From an uncultured Collinsella sp. (GTDB lineage Bacteria; Actinomycetota; Coriobacteriia; Coriobacteriales; Coriobacteriaceae), in the NCBI GenBank assembly GCA_902470905.1, contig CABRIC010000056.1:1-11175 (forward strand): 11,175 bases of DNA. The letters are read 5' to 3'. Below are positions 1 through 6,042 of the stretch, in pieces (within the stretch, counting starts at the first letter, position 1; each line of letters begins with the position of its first letter). The notes under the pieces were generated by a model. That model was not told the origin of the DNA. It worked only from the letters and a program-made list of their open reading frames with translations, and did no database searches. The translations under genes and the position numbers were made by a program.

Positions 1-47
1 CTACACAAGGAGTATCGTCGGCAGCGTCAGATGTGTATAAGAGACAG
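1..47 (+). other. Illumina Nextera adapter and i5 index (synthetic)
   Basis: Not genomic sequence. Bases 1-6 (CTACAC) match the end of the Illumina P5 oligo. Bases 7-14 (AAGGAGTA) match the i5 index I know as S507/N507. Bases 15-47 are the complete 33-base Nextera read-1 adapter, ending in the 19-bp Tn5 mosaic end AGATGTGTATAAGAGACAG at 29-47. The match is contiguous and in the correct library order, so chance is not credible. Genomic DNA starts at 48. Open frames that start inside this block are artefacts. Confidence 0.98.
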
Positions 48-832
48 CCAAAACCATGCTCGAGGATTCCCGTTGCAACCGCATGGTCGGGATGCGAGCT
101 CAGCCCGGGATAGCGCACGTTGCGCACCATCTCGTTGGCGGCCAGATACTCGGCCAGCGCACGGGCGCGGTCGAAATACGCCTGCATGCGGACGTCGAAC
201 GAGTCCGGCCCGCGCTCCAGCACACCGGCCTCGTCAGCAGGCATTTCTAGCTTGGCCAAGCCACAGCCCTCAAGCAGGGCATGCGCGCACTCAGCCGCGG
301 CATCCACGCGATGGCGCTTGAGCTGCGAGCGCGCGACCGATACGGCAACCAACTTGCGCGGAGCCTTGCCGGCGCACACGCGATCGAGCGCCTCGAGCGA
401 CAGCACGGCACCCAAACGCAGCGAATCGCAGCCAAAAGCTGACGCCACGGTATTGTCCACAACCAGCAGCGCATGGGCCTCACGCGCCGCGCGGCCCAGA
501 GCGCGAAGGTCGGGCACACGCAGGCCAAAGCCACCGATGGAGTTCACAAACCACCACAGGTGCGGCACCTCGGCATCAAACGAAGCATCAAAGTTCTCGG
601 ACGCGGCGACAAACGCCTCAACGGATGACGAGCCTACCAGCGCGACATCGCAGCCATCAAAGCCGCGCACAAACGCATCGGCAAAGTCATCGGCAAACGC
701 GACCAGGCGGTCACTGGGACGCACAATACCCAGCAGCGACAGCGCTGCCGGCACATGCGGGGCCGCAAGCAACCGCGCCTCACGCGCGCCGGTCCTCAAA
801 GCCCAGGCCTCTTCTATCTGCTGTACGCCCAT
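48..832 (-). CDS. Cys/Met-metabolism PLP-fold protein, 3'-truncated, catalytic Lys absent
   Basis: The frame is open from ATG at 832 to the adapter junction: 261 codons with the 3' end missing. SD AAGGGG (842-847) is 9 nt before the ATG. The family is cystathionine gamma-synthase/lyase (transsulfuration, fold-type I PLP). Family landmarks are VVDNT (residues 124-128), whose Asp126 should pair with the PLP ring nitrogen, an LGA motif (140-142), and YPGLSSHPDH followed by GF (241-261), the family's C-terminal-domain signature. Oddities: from the DNT to the LGA motif it aligns without gaps to E. coli MetB as I remember it, and the position of the PLP-binding Lys (the SxTKY motif) is Arg151. The Asp126 block lies about 60 residues nearer the N-terminus than usual, so the YSRxxNPT region is missing. 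Either this is a pseudoenzyme or a divergent enzyme using another Lys such as Lys156. It follows the GH32 gene terminator directly, so its transcription is unclear. The fold call is firm; no reaction can be assigned. Confidence 0.8.
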
Positions 833-848
833 ACGGTACCGCCCCTTC

Positions 849-890
849 AAAAGCAAAAACCCACGATGCGGATGTTCCCCGCATCGTGGG
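849..890 (-). terminator. Intrinsic terminator after GH32 gene
   Basis: A perfect 12-bp inverted repeat (arms 860-871 and 879-890, 7-base loop) is followed on the minus strand by TTTTTGCTTTTG. It lies about 40 bp after the GH32 stop. The plus-strand side has no T-run, so it acts on minus-strand transcription only. The T-tract ends only a few bases before the SD of the next gene. Confidence 0.93.
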
Positions 891-928
891 CAACGGCTGC
901 AGTATAGCGCCGATATGCGACGAATCGC

Positions 929-2461
929 CTAGATGTTGAGCACGTGGTAGGTCACGCTCGCACACGGAGCGTCAACGGTCACGCCATAGGTCTCGGGGTA
1001 GATGCGCGTCGAAAACGCGAGCACGCCATCGTTCACAAACACCTCGACCGACGAGACATCACCGACAATGCGCACGTTACGAATCTCGTCGACGGGCTCC
1101 CAGCGCACGGTACGACCGCAGCCGGCAGAAGCGCGACCTTCATCGGTAAATCGCATCTCAAAGCGCGAGGGCAGTTCGCCCTCGGCGGGCGCAAACGACA
1201 GCTCCAGCTCGCCATCAACGGTCGCGGCAAACGTGCCGTCGACGCCGTCAACAAAAACGTCAATGCAGGTGTCGCCGGCAACCTCCAACGAACCCTCCCC
1301 CACACGCACCGAGGTATAATGGCGCTCGATCTCGCGCACCGGCTGCTGCAGCACCACGCCGCCGGCACCGGCTGTAAGCTCACGCGGCACCGTCATGCAG
1401 TGCTGCCAGCCGCACACCACGGTGGGTGCGTTGCCATAGGTCGGCTCATCGGGCATGCCCATCCAGCCGATCAGAATGTGGCGACCGTCCTCAGCCGTGA
1501 ACTCCTGCGGTGCATAGAAGTCAAAACCGGCGTCCCACAGGCGGAACTCGCCCAGCTCATAGGTACCGTCAACACCGGTAATGTCGCCCGTTACAGGCAT
1601 GTAGCCAGCAGCGTACACGTTGCCGCGGTCCCAACGACCGCCCTCGAGCCCCTGAGGAGAGAAGGACAGGAACTTCACCGGCACACCGTCATCGGCCTTA
1701 AGCTCAAGATACCCCGGGCACTCCCACATAAACCCAAAGCGCTCGGGCGTAGACACGCGGCTCTCGAGCTCCCAGCTCAGCATATCGGCCGAACAATACA
1801 CCAGGATCTCGCCCACATCGCGACCGGCGCCCTCGCCATGCATGGCGCAAAAACGGCTCTCGACATGCGGACCGTCAACGCGACGACGCGCGCCCAGCAC
1901 CATGTGATAACGCCCGTCCGCGTCACGCCACACTTTGGGATCGCGCACATGGCACGTCAGATCCTCGGGATAGTCCTCCGACGCCAGCACCACGCGCTTT
2001 TGGCTAAACGTCTGTCCATCGGCGCTCTCGACATACACGGTATCGGCGCGACGGCCGGTGTTGACATAGTCATAAACGTCGTCCGCATCGGGGAGCTTAA
2101 CGTTGCCGGTATAGAGCACGCGAATGCGACCGTCCTCGACCAATGCTGAGCCCGAGTACACACCATGGCAGTCGAACGGCTCATCGGGAAGCAGCGGCGC
2201 GCCAACATACTCCCAGTTCATAAGGTCACGGCTTGTGGCATGGCCCCACATCTTGACGCCGCCGTTCACATCAAACGGAGCATACTGGAAGTATGCGTGA
2301 AACACGCCATCGGCCTGGCAAAGCCCGTTGGGGTCGTTGAGCCAGCCCGTGGGCGGCATAATATGAAAATGCTGAGCATAGGGCCCGTGACCGCGCTCGG
2401 CGGCCGCTGCATCCATGTTGGCAACGAGCTTGGCAAGATCGCGCTGAAGTGCGTTAGACAT
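929..2461 (-). CDS. scrB: GH32 sucrose-6-phosphate hydrolase / beta-fructofuranosidase
   Basis: Hydrolyses the fructosyl bond of sucrose 6-phosphate (or related beta-fructosides) in the cytoplasm, giving glucose 6-phosphate and fructose. With the ATG at 2461 the product is 510 aa, near the usual length. The three GH32 catalytic motifs are present: WLNDPNG (40-46, nucleophile Asp43), RDP (173-175, transition-state Asp174) and WECP (246-249, acid/base Glu247). Further family blocks are FYAPQ (about 315-319) and GWMGM (332-336). Residues from about 380 on fit the C-terminal beta-sandwich, including SSVEVFVNDG (470-479). No signal peptide is seen, in keeping with an intracellular enzyme fed by the PTS. 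A TTG at 2473 would add four residues, but no SD precedes it; the SD before 2461 is also weak (GGA). The gene follows the PTS permease gene and its terminator. Phospho-sucrose rather than free sucrose as substrate is inferred from that neighbour. Confidence 0.93.
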   Translation of the reverse strand: MSNALQRDLAKLVANMDAAAAERGHGPYAQHFHIMPPTGWLNDPNGLCQADGVFHAYFQYAPFDVNGGVKMWGHATSRDLMNWEYVGAPLLPDEPFDCHGVYSGSALVEDGRIRVLYTGNVKLPDADDVYDYVNTGRRADTVYVESADGQTFSQKRVVLASEDYPEDLTCHVRDPKVWRDADGRYHMVLGARRRVDGPHVESRFCAMHGEGAGRDVGEILVYCSADMLSWELESRVSTPERFGFMWECPGYLELKADDGVPVKFLSFSPQGLEGGRWDRGNVYAAGYMPVTGDITGVDGTYELGEFRLWDAGFDFYAPQEFTAEDGRHILIGWMGMPDEPTYGNAPTVVCGWQHCMTVPRELTAGAGGVVLQQPVREIERHYTSVRVGEGSLEVAGDTCIDVFVDGVDGTFAATVDGELELSFAPAEGELPSRFEMRFTDEGRASAGCGRTVRWEPVDEIRNVRIVGDVSSVEVFVNDGVLAFSTRIYPETYGVTVDAPCASVTYHVLNI

Positions 2462-2510
2462 GTCGGTATCCAATCGAATTAAATCAACGAACGCTCAAAT
2501 CAAGGGTTCC

Positions 2511-2550
2511 AGATAAAGAAAACGCCCACAGGATGGAGCCTGCGGGCGTT
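2511..2550 (-). terminator. Intrinsic terminator after EIIBC gene
   Basis: Arms 2521-2532 and 2539-2550 pair over 12 bp with one G-U pair in the minus-strand RNA, around a 6-base loop. The minus strand continues TTTTCTTTAT. It begins 15 bp after the EIIBC stop. Since the GH32 gene begins about 60 bp further on, it should lower or cut read-through into that gene. On the plus strand the same hairpin has an A-C mismatch and is followed by ATTTTTA, but no plus-strand gene uses it. Confidence 0.88.
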
Positions 2551-2565
2551 ATTTTTACGCGAATC

Positions 2566-3966
2566 CTACGCCTGCTCGGAAGCCTTGGGCTCGTCCTTGT
2601 ACAGGACAAACGAGACGGCAAAGGACACGACCGCGGCGACCGCAAACATGATCGCGTACTGCACGGGCTGGGCCAGGCACAGCAGGATACCGAAGATGCC
2701 GGTAACGCCCGTGCCGGAGGCGGCCAGCGAAGTAAGCGCGCAGACCAGGGCACCGCAACCGCCGCCGATGCAGCCGGCGATGAAGGGCTTAAAAAAGCGA
2801 AGGTTCACGCCGAAGATGGCAGGCTCGGTAATGCCCATGAAGGCGGAGAGAGCCGAAGGAAGTGCCAGGCCCTTGATCTTGGCATCGCGGGTCTTAAAGG
2901 CAACGGCGAGCGCGGCGCCACCCTGAGCGATGTTGGCGGCGCTGGCGATGGGCAGCCAGTAGGTCACGCCGTACTGAGCAAGCTGGCCCAGGTCGATGGC
3001 GGTGTACATCTGGTGGATACCGGTAACGACCGTGGGAGCATAGAACAGGCCGACGATAAAGGAACCGATTCCGAAGGGCAGGGTCAACAGGGCCTGGATC
3101 AGACCGAGGATGGCATTCTCGGCCCACACGAAGATGGGGCCAACGGCAACAAGCGTCACGAGCACGGTCACGAACACCGAGACGAGCGGGGTCACAAAGA
3201 GGTCGAACATCTCGGGAACGATCTTGTGCAGGCGCTTCTCGAGGAAGGCCAGAATTGCGCAGGCGATGACGATGGGGATCACATGGCCCTGATAGCCGAC
3301 CCACTCAAAGCTGTACACGCCGGGGATGACGGTAACCATGGTCTGCACGCCCTCGGAGGCAACCGTGTAGGCGCTCTGCAGCGAGGAGTTGATGAACGCA
3401 CCGCCGACGACGGCACCCAGGTACGGGTTGGCGCCAAAGGCCTTAGCCGCGGAGTAACCGATTAGGATCTGCAGAATGCCAAAGGACGTGCCCGAGACCA
3501 GGTCGGCGATCTTATAAATAAAGTTATTGGTGTCGAGCGCGATAAAGCCGTTGGAGGCCATAAAGTTGAGGGCGCTCATAATGCCCAGCAGCAGGCCCGA
3601 AGCCACGATGGCGGGGATGATGGGGACAAAGACGTCACCGAGCACCTTAATGGCACGCATAAAGATGTTCTGCTGCTGCGCCGCGGCCTCCTTGACCTCG
3701 GCCTTGGTGGCAGCCTCGACGCCACTGAGCGCGATGAACTCCTCGTAGACCTTGTTGACGGTGCCGGTGCCAAAAATAATCTGCAGCTGGCCCTGGGCCT
3801 CAAAGACGCCCTTGGCGCCATCGACATTCTCGATGGCCTCCTTGTCGACCTTGGAATTATCGGCAATCACCAGGCGCAGACGCGTGGCGCAGTGTGCGGC
3901 CGAAACAACGTTGTCGGCGCCGCCAACATTGTCGAGCACCTCTTGGGCTGATTTGCGGTAGTCCAT
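2566..3966 (-). CDS. scrA: PTS sucrose-specific EIIBC permease
   Basis: Imports sucrose (or a related beta-glucoside-type sugar) and phosphorylates it at the membrane; the phosphosugar is then cut by the adjacent GH32 enzyme. The product is 466 aa, typical of EIIBC of the sucrose/glucose-like family. The EIIB domain (about 1-85) carries the phospho-acceptor cysteine in AHCATRLR (Cys26). The EIIC domain (about 105-460) has around ten hydrophobic segments, GIHQMY (316-321) and the substrate-loop motif GITEPAIFG (378-386). There is no EIIA domain after the last membrane segment, so a separate EIIA-Glc-type protein must supply phosphate. The start at 3966 is chosen because MDYRKSAQ is the normal EIIB beginning and GGAGG (3978-3982) plus AGGGAAG lie just upstream; the frame stays open 11 codons further without a better start. 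Two operators lie 57-96 bp upstream of the start. Sucrose as the substrate is inferred from the family and the GH32 neighbour. Confidence 0.93.
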   Translation of the reverse strand: MDYRKSAQEVLDNVGGADNVVSAAHCATRLRLVIADNSKVDKEAIENVDGAKGVFEAQGQLQIIFGTGTVNKVYEEFIALSGVEAATKAEVKEAAAQQQNIFMRAIKVLGDVFVPIIPAIVASGLLLGIMSALNFMASNGFIALDTNNFIYKIADLVSGTSFGILQILIGYSAAKAFGANPYLGAVVGGAFINSSLQSAYTVASEGVQTMVTVIPGVYSFEWVGYQGHVIPIVIACAILAFLEKRLHKIVPEMFDLFVTPLVSVFVTVLVTLVAVGPIFVWAENAILGLIQALLTLPFGIGSFIVGLFYAPTVVTGIHQMYTAIDLGQLAQYGVTYWLPIASAANIAQGGAALAVAFKTRDAKIKGLALPSALSAFMGITEPAIFGVNLRFFKPFIAGCIGGGCGALVCALTSLAASGTGVTGIFGILLCLAQPVQYAIMFAVAAVVSFAVSFVLYKDEPKASEQA

Positions 3967-4022
3967 GACTTCCCTTTCCTCCAACGGGCGCATCAGCACC
4001 CGGCCATCTTTGACACTTACAC

Positions 4023-4036
4023 TGTAATCGTTTTCA
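4023..4036 (-). promoter_or_regulatory. LacI-family operator 1 (proximal) before EIIBC
   Basis: The 14-mer TGAAAACGATTACA (minus strand) fits TGNAANCGNTTNCA, the CG-centred palindrome typical of LacI-family repressors, and also the CcpA cre consensus. It lies 57 bp upstream of the EIIBC start codon and is an exact copy of the site at 4049-4062, with 26 bp between centres. The reader is probably the adjacent LacI-type protein. Confidence 0.8.
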
Positions 4037-4048
4037 GTTTCATATGTC

Positions 4049-4062
4049 TGTAATCGTTTTCA
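4049..4062 (-). promoter_or_regulatory. LacI-family operator 2 (distal) before EIIBC
   Basis: Second exact copy of the 14-mer TGAAAACGATTACA; the identity extends one base further, to a 15-base direct repeat. A -10-like TACTAT (4062-4067) directly abuts its upstream side, which would put a transcription start inside the operator, as at the repressor's own promoter. No convincing -35 hexamer was found, so the promoter itself is less certain than the operator. The rest of the gap (4063-4150) shows no clear terminator for the upstream repressor gene. Confidence 0.78.
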
Positions 4063-4150
4063 TAGTAGGGTGAACGGTAGGAAAAAGCCGGCGAAAGGTA
4101 GTTTTGAAGCAAAAACAGGGGTCTCAGAGGCAGGCAGACGTGCCCAAGGC

Positions 4151-5131
4151 CTAGACATTCATAAGCTGATGGCCGAGCTTGAGCGTCTTGAGACCACTCT
4201 CCCCCTCCTCGCCATCGAGCGCGTTGAGCAACATATTGGTCGCCTCGACGCCGCTGGTCAGGTAGCCGTAATGCACGGTGGGAATGCCGCCCGTCAGCGC
4301 GCGCAAAAATGCGTTGTCGCCGAAGCCGCTCACGCGACGCACGCCCTCGCCCATGCCACGCACCTCGTCAAGAGCGCGCAGGGCGCCGGCAGCCATAGTG
4401 TCGGTCGCGCACGCGATAAACGAAACATCGGGGGCATCGGCAAGCAGCTCGCGCGCAGCGCGATAGCCCGAGTCGAGCGTAAACGAGCCCAGGCGAATCA
4501 AGGCGGCATCGAGCGGGTTACCCGCGGCGCGCAAGCCGGCCTCAAAACCGCGACGGCGGTCATAACCGGCCGCGCGGTCCTCTTCGGTAACTCCGATGTA
4601 GGCGATCTTGCCATCCACCCGACCCGCAAGCGCACGGCCGAGCTCAAAGGCAGCCTCGTAATCGTCGTGATAGACGCACGCCGCGCCCTCGACATGTTGG
4701 CCGATCAACACAATGGGCACACGGCACGACTCAATCGCGCGACGGTGCTCGTCGGTGATCATAGTTGCCACCAGAACAATGCCGTCAACCGGGTGGTTTT
4801 GGAATAAATCGAGGTATTCGAGCTCACGATCGGCCGCGTTGTCGGTGTTGGCAAGCAGCATCTGGTAGCCACGGCGACCGAGCACCTGACCAATGCCGGC
4901 GGTAATTCGGCTCACGGATTCCGAGTTGATCTTAGGTACGATGACGCCGATGAGCTTGGTGGAACCGGTGCGCAGCGCGCGAGCCTGGCTGGATCGCACG
5001 TATCCGGTCAGCTCGATTGCCTGCTTAATGCGCTCGGCCTTGTCCGCCGAGATATATCCACCGTTGAGGTAGCGCGAGACGGCGGCGCTCGAAACGCCGG
5101 CCAGCTCGGCCACATCTTTCATCTTTACCAC
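4151..5131 (-). CDS. scrR: LacI-family transcriptional repressor of the sucrose locus
   Basis: Sugar-responsive DNA-binding regulator, predicted to control the PTS and GH32 genes and itself. With the GTG start at 5131 it has 326 aa, normal for the family. The N-terminal HTH and hinge contain MKDVAELAGVSSAAVSRYLN (4-23), the classic LacI recognition region. From about residue 60 the periplasmic-binding-protein-like core begins (IGVIVP) and runs to the C-terminus, with DGIVLVA and SFIACATDTMAAGAL blocks. The start is a choice: GTG 5131 has GGGGG (5137-5141) 5 nt upstream; ATG 5122 would have it 14 nt away; ATG 5164 would place the operator inside the coding region. The gene lies upstream of and parallel to the EIIBC gene, and sites of the same palindrome type precede both. 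The sucrose-repressor name rests on this context; the effector could be sucrose, sucrose 6-phosphate or fructose. Confidence 0.88.
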   Translation of the reverse strand: MVKMKDVAELAGVSSAAVSRYLNGGYISADKAERIKQAIELTGYVRSSQARALRTGSTKLIGVIVPKINSESVSRITAGIGQVLGRRGYQMLLANTDNAADRELEYLDLFQNHPVDGIVLVATMITDEHRRAIESCRVPIVLIGQHVEGAACVYHDDYEAAFELGRALAGRVDGKIAYIGVTEEDRAAGYDRRRGFEAGLRAAGNPLDAALIRLGSFTLDSGYRAARELLADAPDVSFIACATDTMAAGALRALDEVRGMGEGVRRVSGFGDNAFLRALTGGIPTVHYGYLTSGVEATNMLLNALDGEEGESGLKTLKLGHQLMNV

Positions 5132-5146
5132 GAGCACCCCCGTCGT

Positions 5147-5160
5147 TGAAATCGCTTTCA
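5147..5160 (-). promoter_or_regulatory. LacI-family operator at the repressor's own start
   Basis: TGAAAGCGATTTCA (minus strand) fits the same TGNAANCGNTTNCA palindrome as the two sites before EIIBC. It lies 15 bp before the chosen GTG start and directly after the -10-like TATCAT, so it should cover the transcription start. This suggests auto-repression. Confidence 0.72.
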
Positions 5161-5162
5161 CC

Positions 5163-5168
5163 ATGATA
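5163..5168 (-). promoter_or_regulatory. Probable -10 box of the LacI-type gene
   Basis: TATCAT on the minus strand matches TATAAT in five of six bases. The predicted transcription start would fall near 5156, inside the operator. The -35 region is weak: TCGTCA at a 19-bp spacing is the best candidate, and it overlaps the GC-rich hairpin at 5179-5200. Confidence 0.45.
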
Positions 5169-5373
5169 CCTGTTCGTTCCGGCGTTCTGACGAACGCCGG
5201 ACTACTCGACGCTGCGCGGGCATCTGCCGGGCGATCTGCCGCTCAAACCGTCGCTCGCGTACATATAGTACGCTTCGCTCCTCTTTCGCGGCACCTCGCC
5301 ACGGCAGCTGCCCGCTCGCTGACGTTTGCTCGACCAGGAGAACCCCTCTTTGTGCAATTTGCTCGCTAGGGCT
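5165..5373. other. Non-coding block with several inverted repeats
   Basis: This is the gap between the DUF4956 stop and the repressor promoter, with no credible gene. It holds a 9-bp GC-rich stem (5179-5187 with 5192-5200, loop TGAC), a 6-bp inverted repeat GCGTAC-ATATA-GTACGC (5257-5273), a palindrome GGCAGCTGCC, a near-repeat of CGGCAGAT on the minus strand, and many GCGAGC/GAGCGA words. None of the stems has a T-run on either strand, so I do not call an intrinsic terminator for the pel operon here. It could be a dispersed repeat or a structured RNA tail; that is inference. Confidence 0.5.
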
Positions 5374-6039
5374 CTAACCGTGGTATTCGCCGTTGTATTG
5401 GATCAACGTCAGATCTTCAACGCCGTCGAGCGCGCGAATGGCGTCCGCATAGGGCATGTCAACACCGTCCGAGAACACCTCGACGGCCATTTCCACCTTG
5501 TCGCCGCGCATGGTCTTGGACTTGACGGTAAACTTGGTGCGCCCAAATGCACGCACGATATCGTCGCCGGCGGTCTGGCCCGTGTAGTGGATGACCATCA
5601 TGTACACGCGCGCCTTGTCCTGGTGGCTCGCAAAGCCGGCAATCATCACCACAATCACCACTGCCGTAAGCCCCACGAGCGCGTACATGCCGGCGCCTGC
5701 CGTAATGCCTGTGGTAATGGCCCAAAAAAGATACAGCAAGTCGAGCGGGTCCTTAACCGCCGTACGATAGCGGACGATTGACAGAGCACCGACCATACCG
5801 AGCGAGATGACCACGTTCGTCGAGATCGCGAGCGTGACCATGCAGGTAAGCACGCACATGCCCACGAGTGTCACGGCAAAGCTGCGCGAATACACCACGC
5901 CGGTAAAAAAGCGCTTGTACACGTAATAGATCAGGATGCCCATGGCGAGCGCCACGAGCAGCGAAAGGCCGATCTTGGCAGGGTCGACCTGGCCAAACGC
6001 CTCCAAGACGGAGTTCTTAAAAAAGTCCCTGGTGCTCAT
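5374..6039 (-). CDS. DUF4956 integral membrane protein
   Basis: A 221-aa membrane protein of unknown biochemical function. Hydrophobic segments lie at about 22-40, 52-71, 77-88 (short, perhaps re-entrant) and 103-136. They are followed by a soluble C-terminal domain (about 142-221) that looks like a small alpha/beta fold. The signature of the family is the block ISLGMVGALSIVRYRTAVKD (78-97) followed by PLDLLYLFWAI, which is well conserved in DUF4956. The ATG at 6039 lies 3 nt after the stop of the VTC gene, with GAGGGG upstream, so the two are translated in series. In many bacteria DUF4956 proteins sit beside VTC-domain and CotH proteins, as here. A role as membrane partner of the VTC enzyme is inference from that context. 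It is the last gene of the pel operon in this window. Confidence 0.87.
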   Translation of the reverse strand: MSTRDFFKNSVLEAFGQVDPAKIGLSLLVALAMGILIYYVYKRFFTGVVYSRSFAVTLVGMCVLTCMVTLAISTNVVISLGMVGALSIVRYRTAVKDPLDLLYLFWAITTGITAGAGMYALVGLTAVVIVVMIAGFASHQDKARVYMMVIHYTGQTAGDDIVRAFGRTKFTVKSKTMRGDKVEMAVEVFSDGVDMPYADAIRALDGVEDLTLIQYNGEYHG

Positions 6040-6042
6040 GGT

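Noticed and set aside
29..47. 19-bp Tn5 mosaic end as a sign of a natural Tn5/IS50 element
   Set aside because: It is embedded in the full Nextera adapter next to a library index; no transposase is nearby.
31..321. Open frame beginning inside the adapter
   Set aside because: Its first codons are synthetic adapter sequence, so it cannot be a natural gene.
120..932. 270-codon plus-strand open frame at the left edge
   Set aside because: Low-complexity Ser/Ala/Arg protein running through the terminator; the minus frame encodes a recognisable PLP-fold protein.
944..2149. 401-codon plus-strand open frame opposite the GH32 gene
   Set aside because: It is the antisense shadow of a gene with all three GH32 catalytic motifs; the protein is His/Arg/Ala-rich without any recognisable motif.
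2462..2473. TTG start adding four residues to the GH32 protein
   Set aside because: No SD before TTG; the ATG at 2461 gives a normal-length enzyme.
2533..3465. 310-codon plus-strand open frame opposite the EIIBC gene
   Set aside because: Its start lies in the terminator hairpin and its Gly/Asp/His-rich product is the mirror of the membrane-protein codons.
4010..4015. Perfect TTGACA on the plus strand as a divergent promoter
   Set aside because: No fitting -10 box at 16-18 bp and no plus-strand gene downstream.
5179..5200. GC-rich hairpin as terminator of the pel operon
   Set aside because: No T-run on either strand, and it lies over 170 bp past the last stop; it also overlaps the likely -35 region of the repressor gene.
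5163..5369. 68-codon plus-strand open frame in the gap after the pel operon
   Set aside because: It would start over the repressor -10 box, has no SD and no recognisable motif, and covers the inverted repeats.
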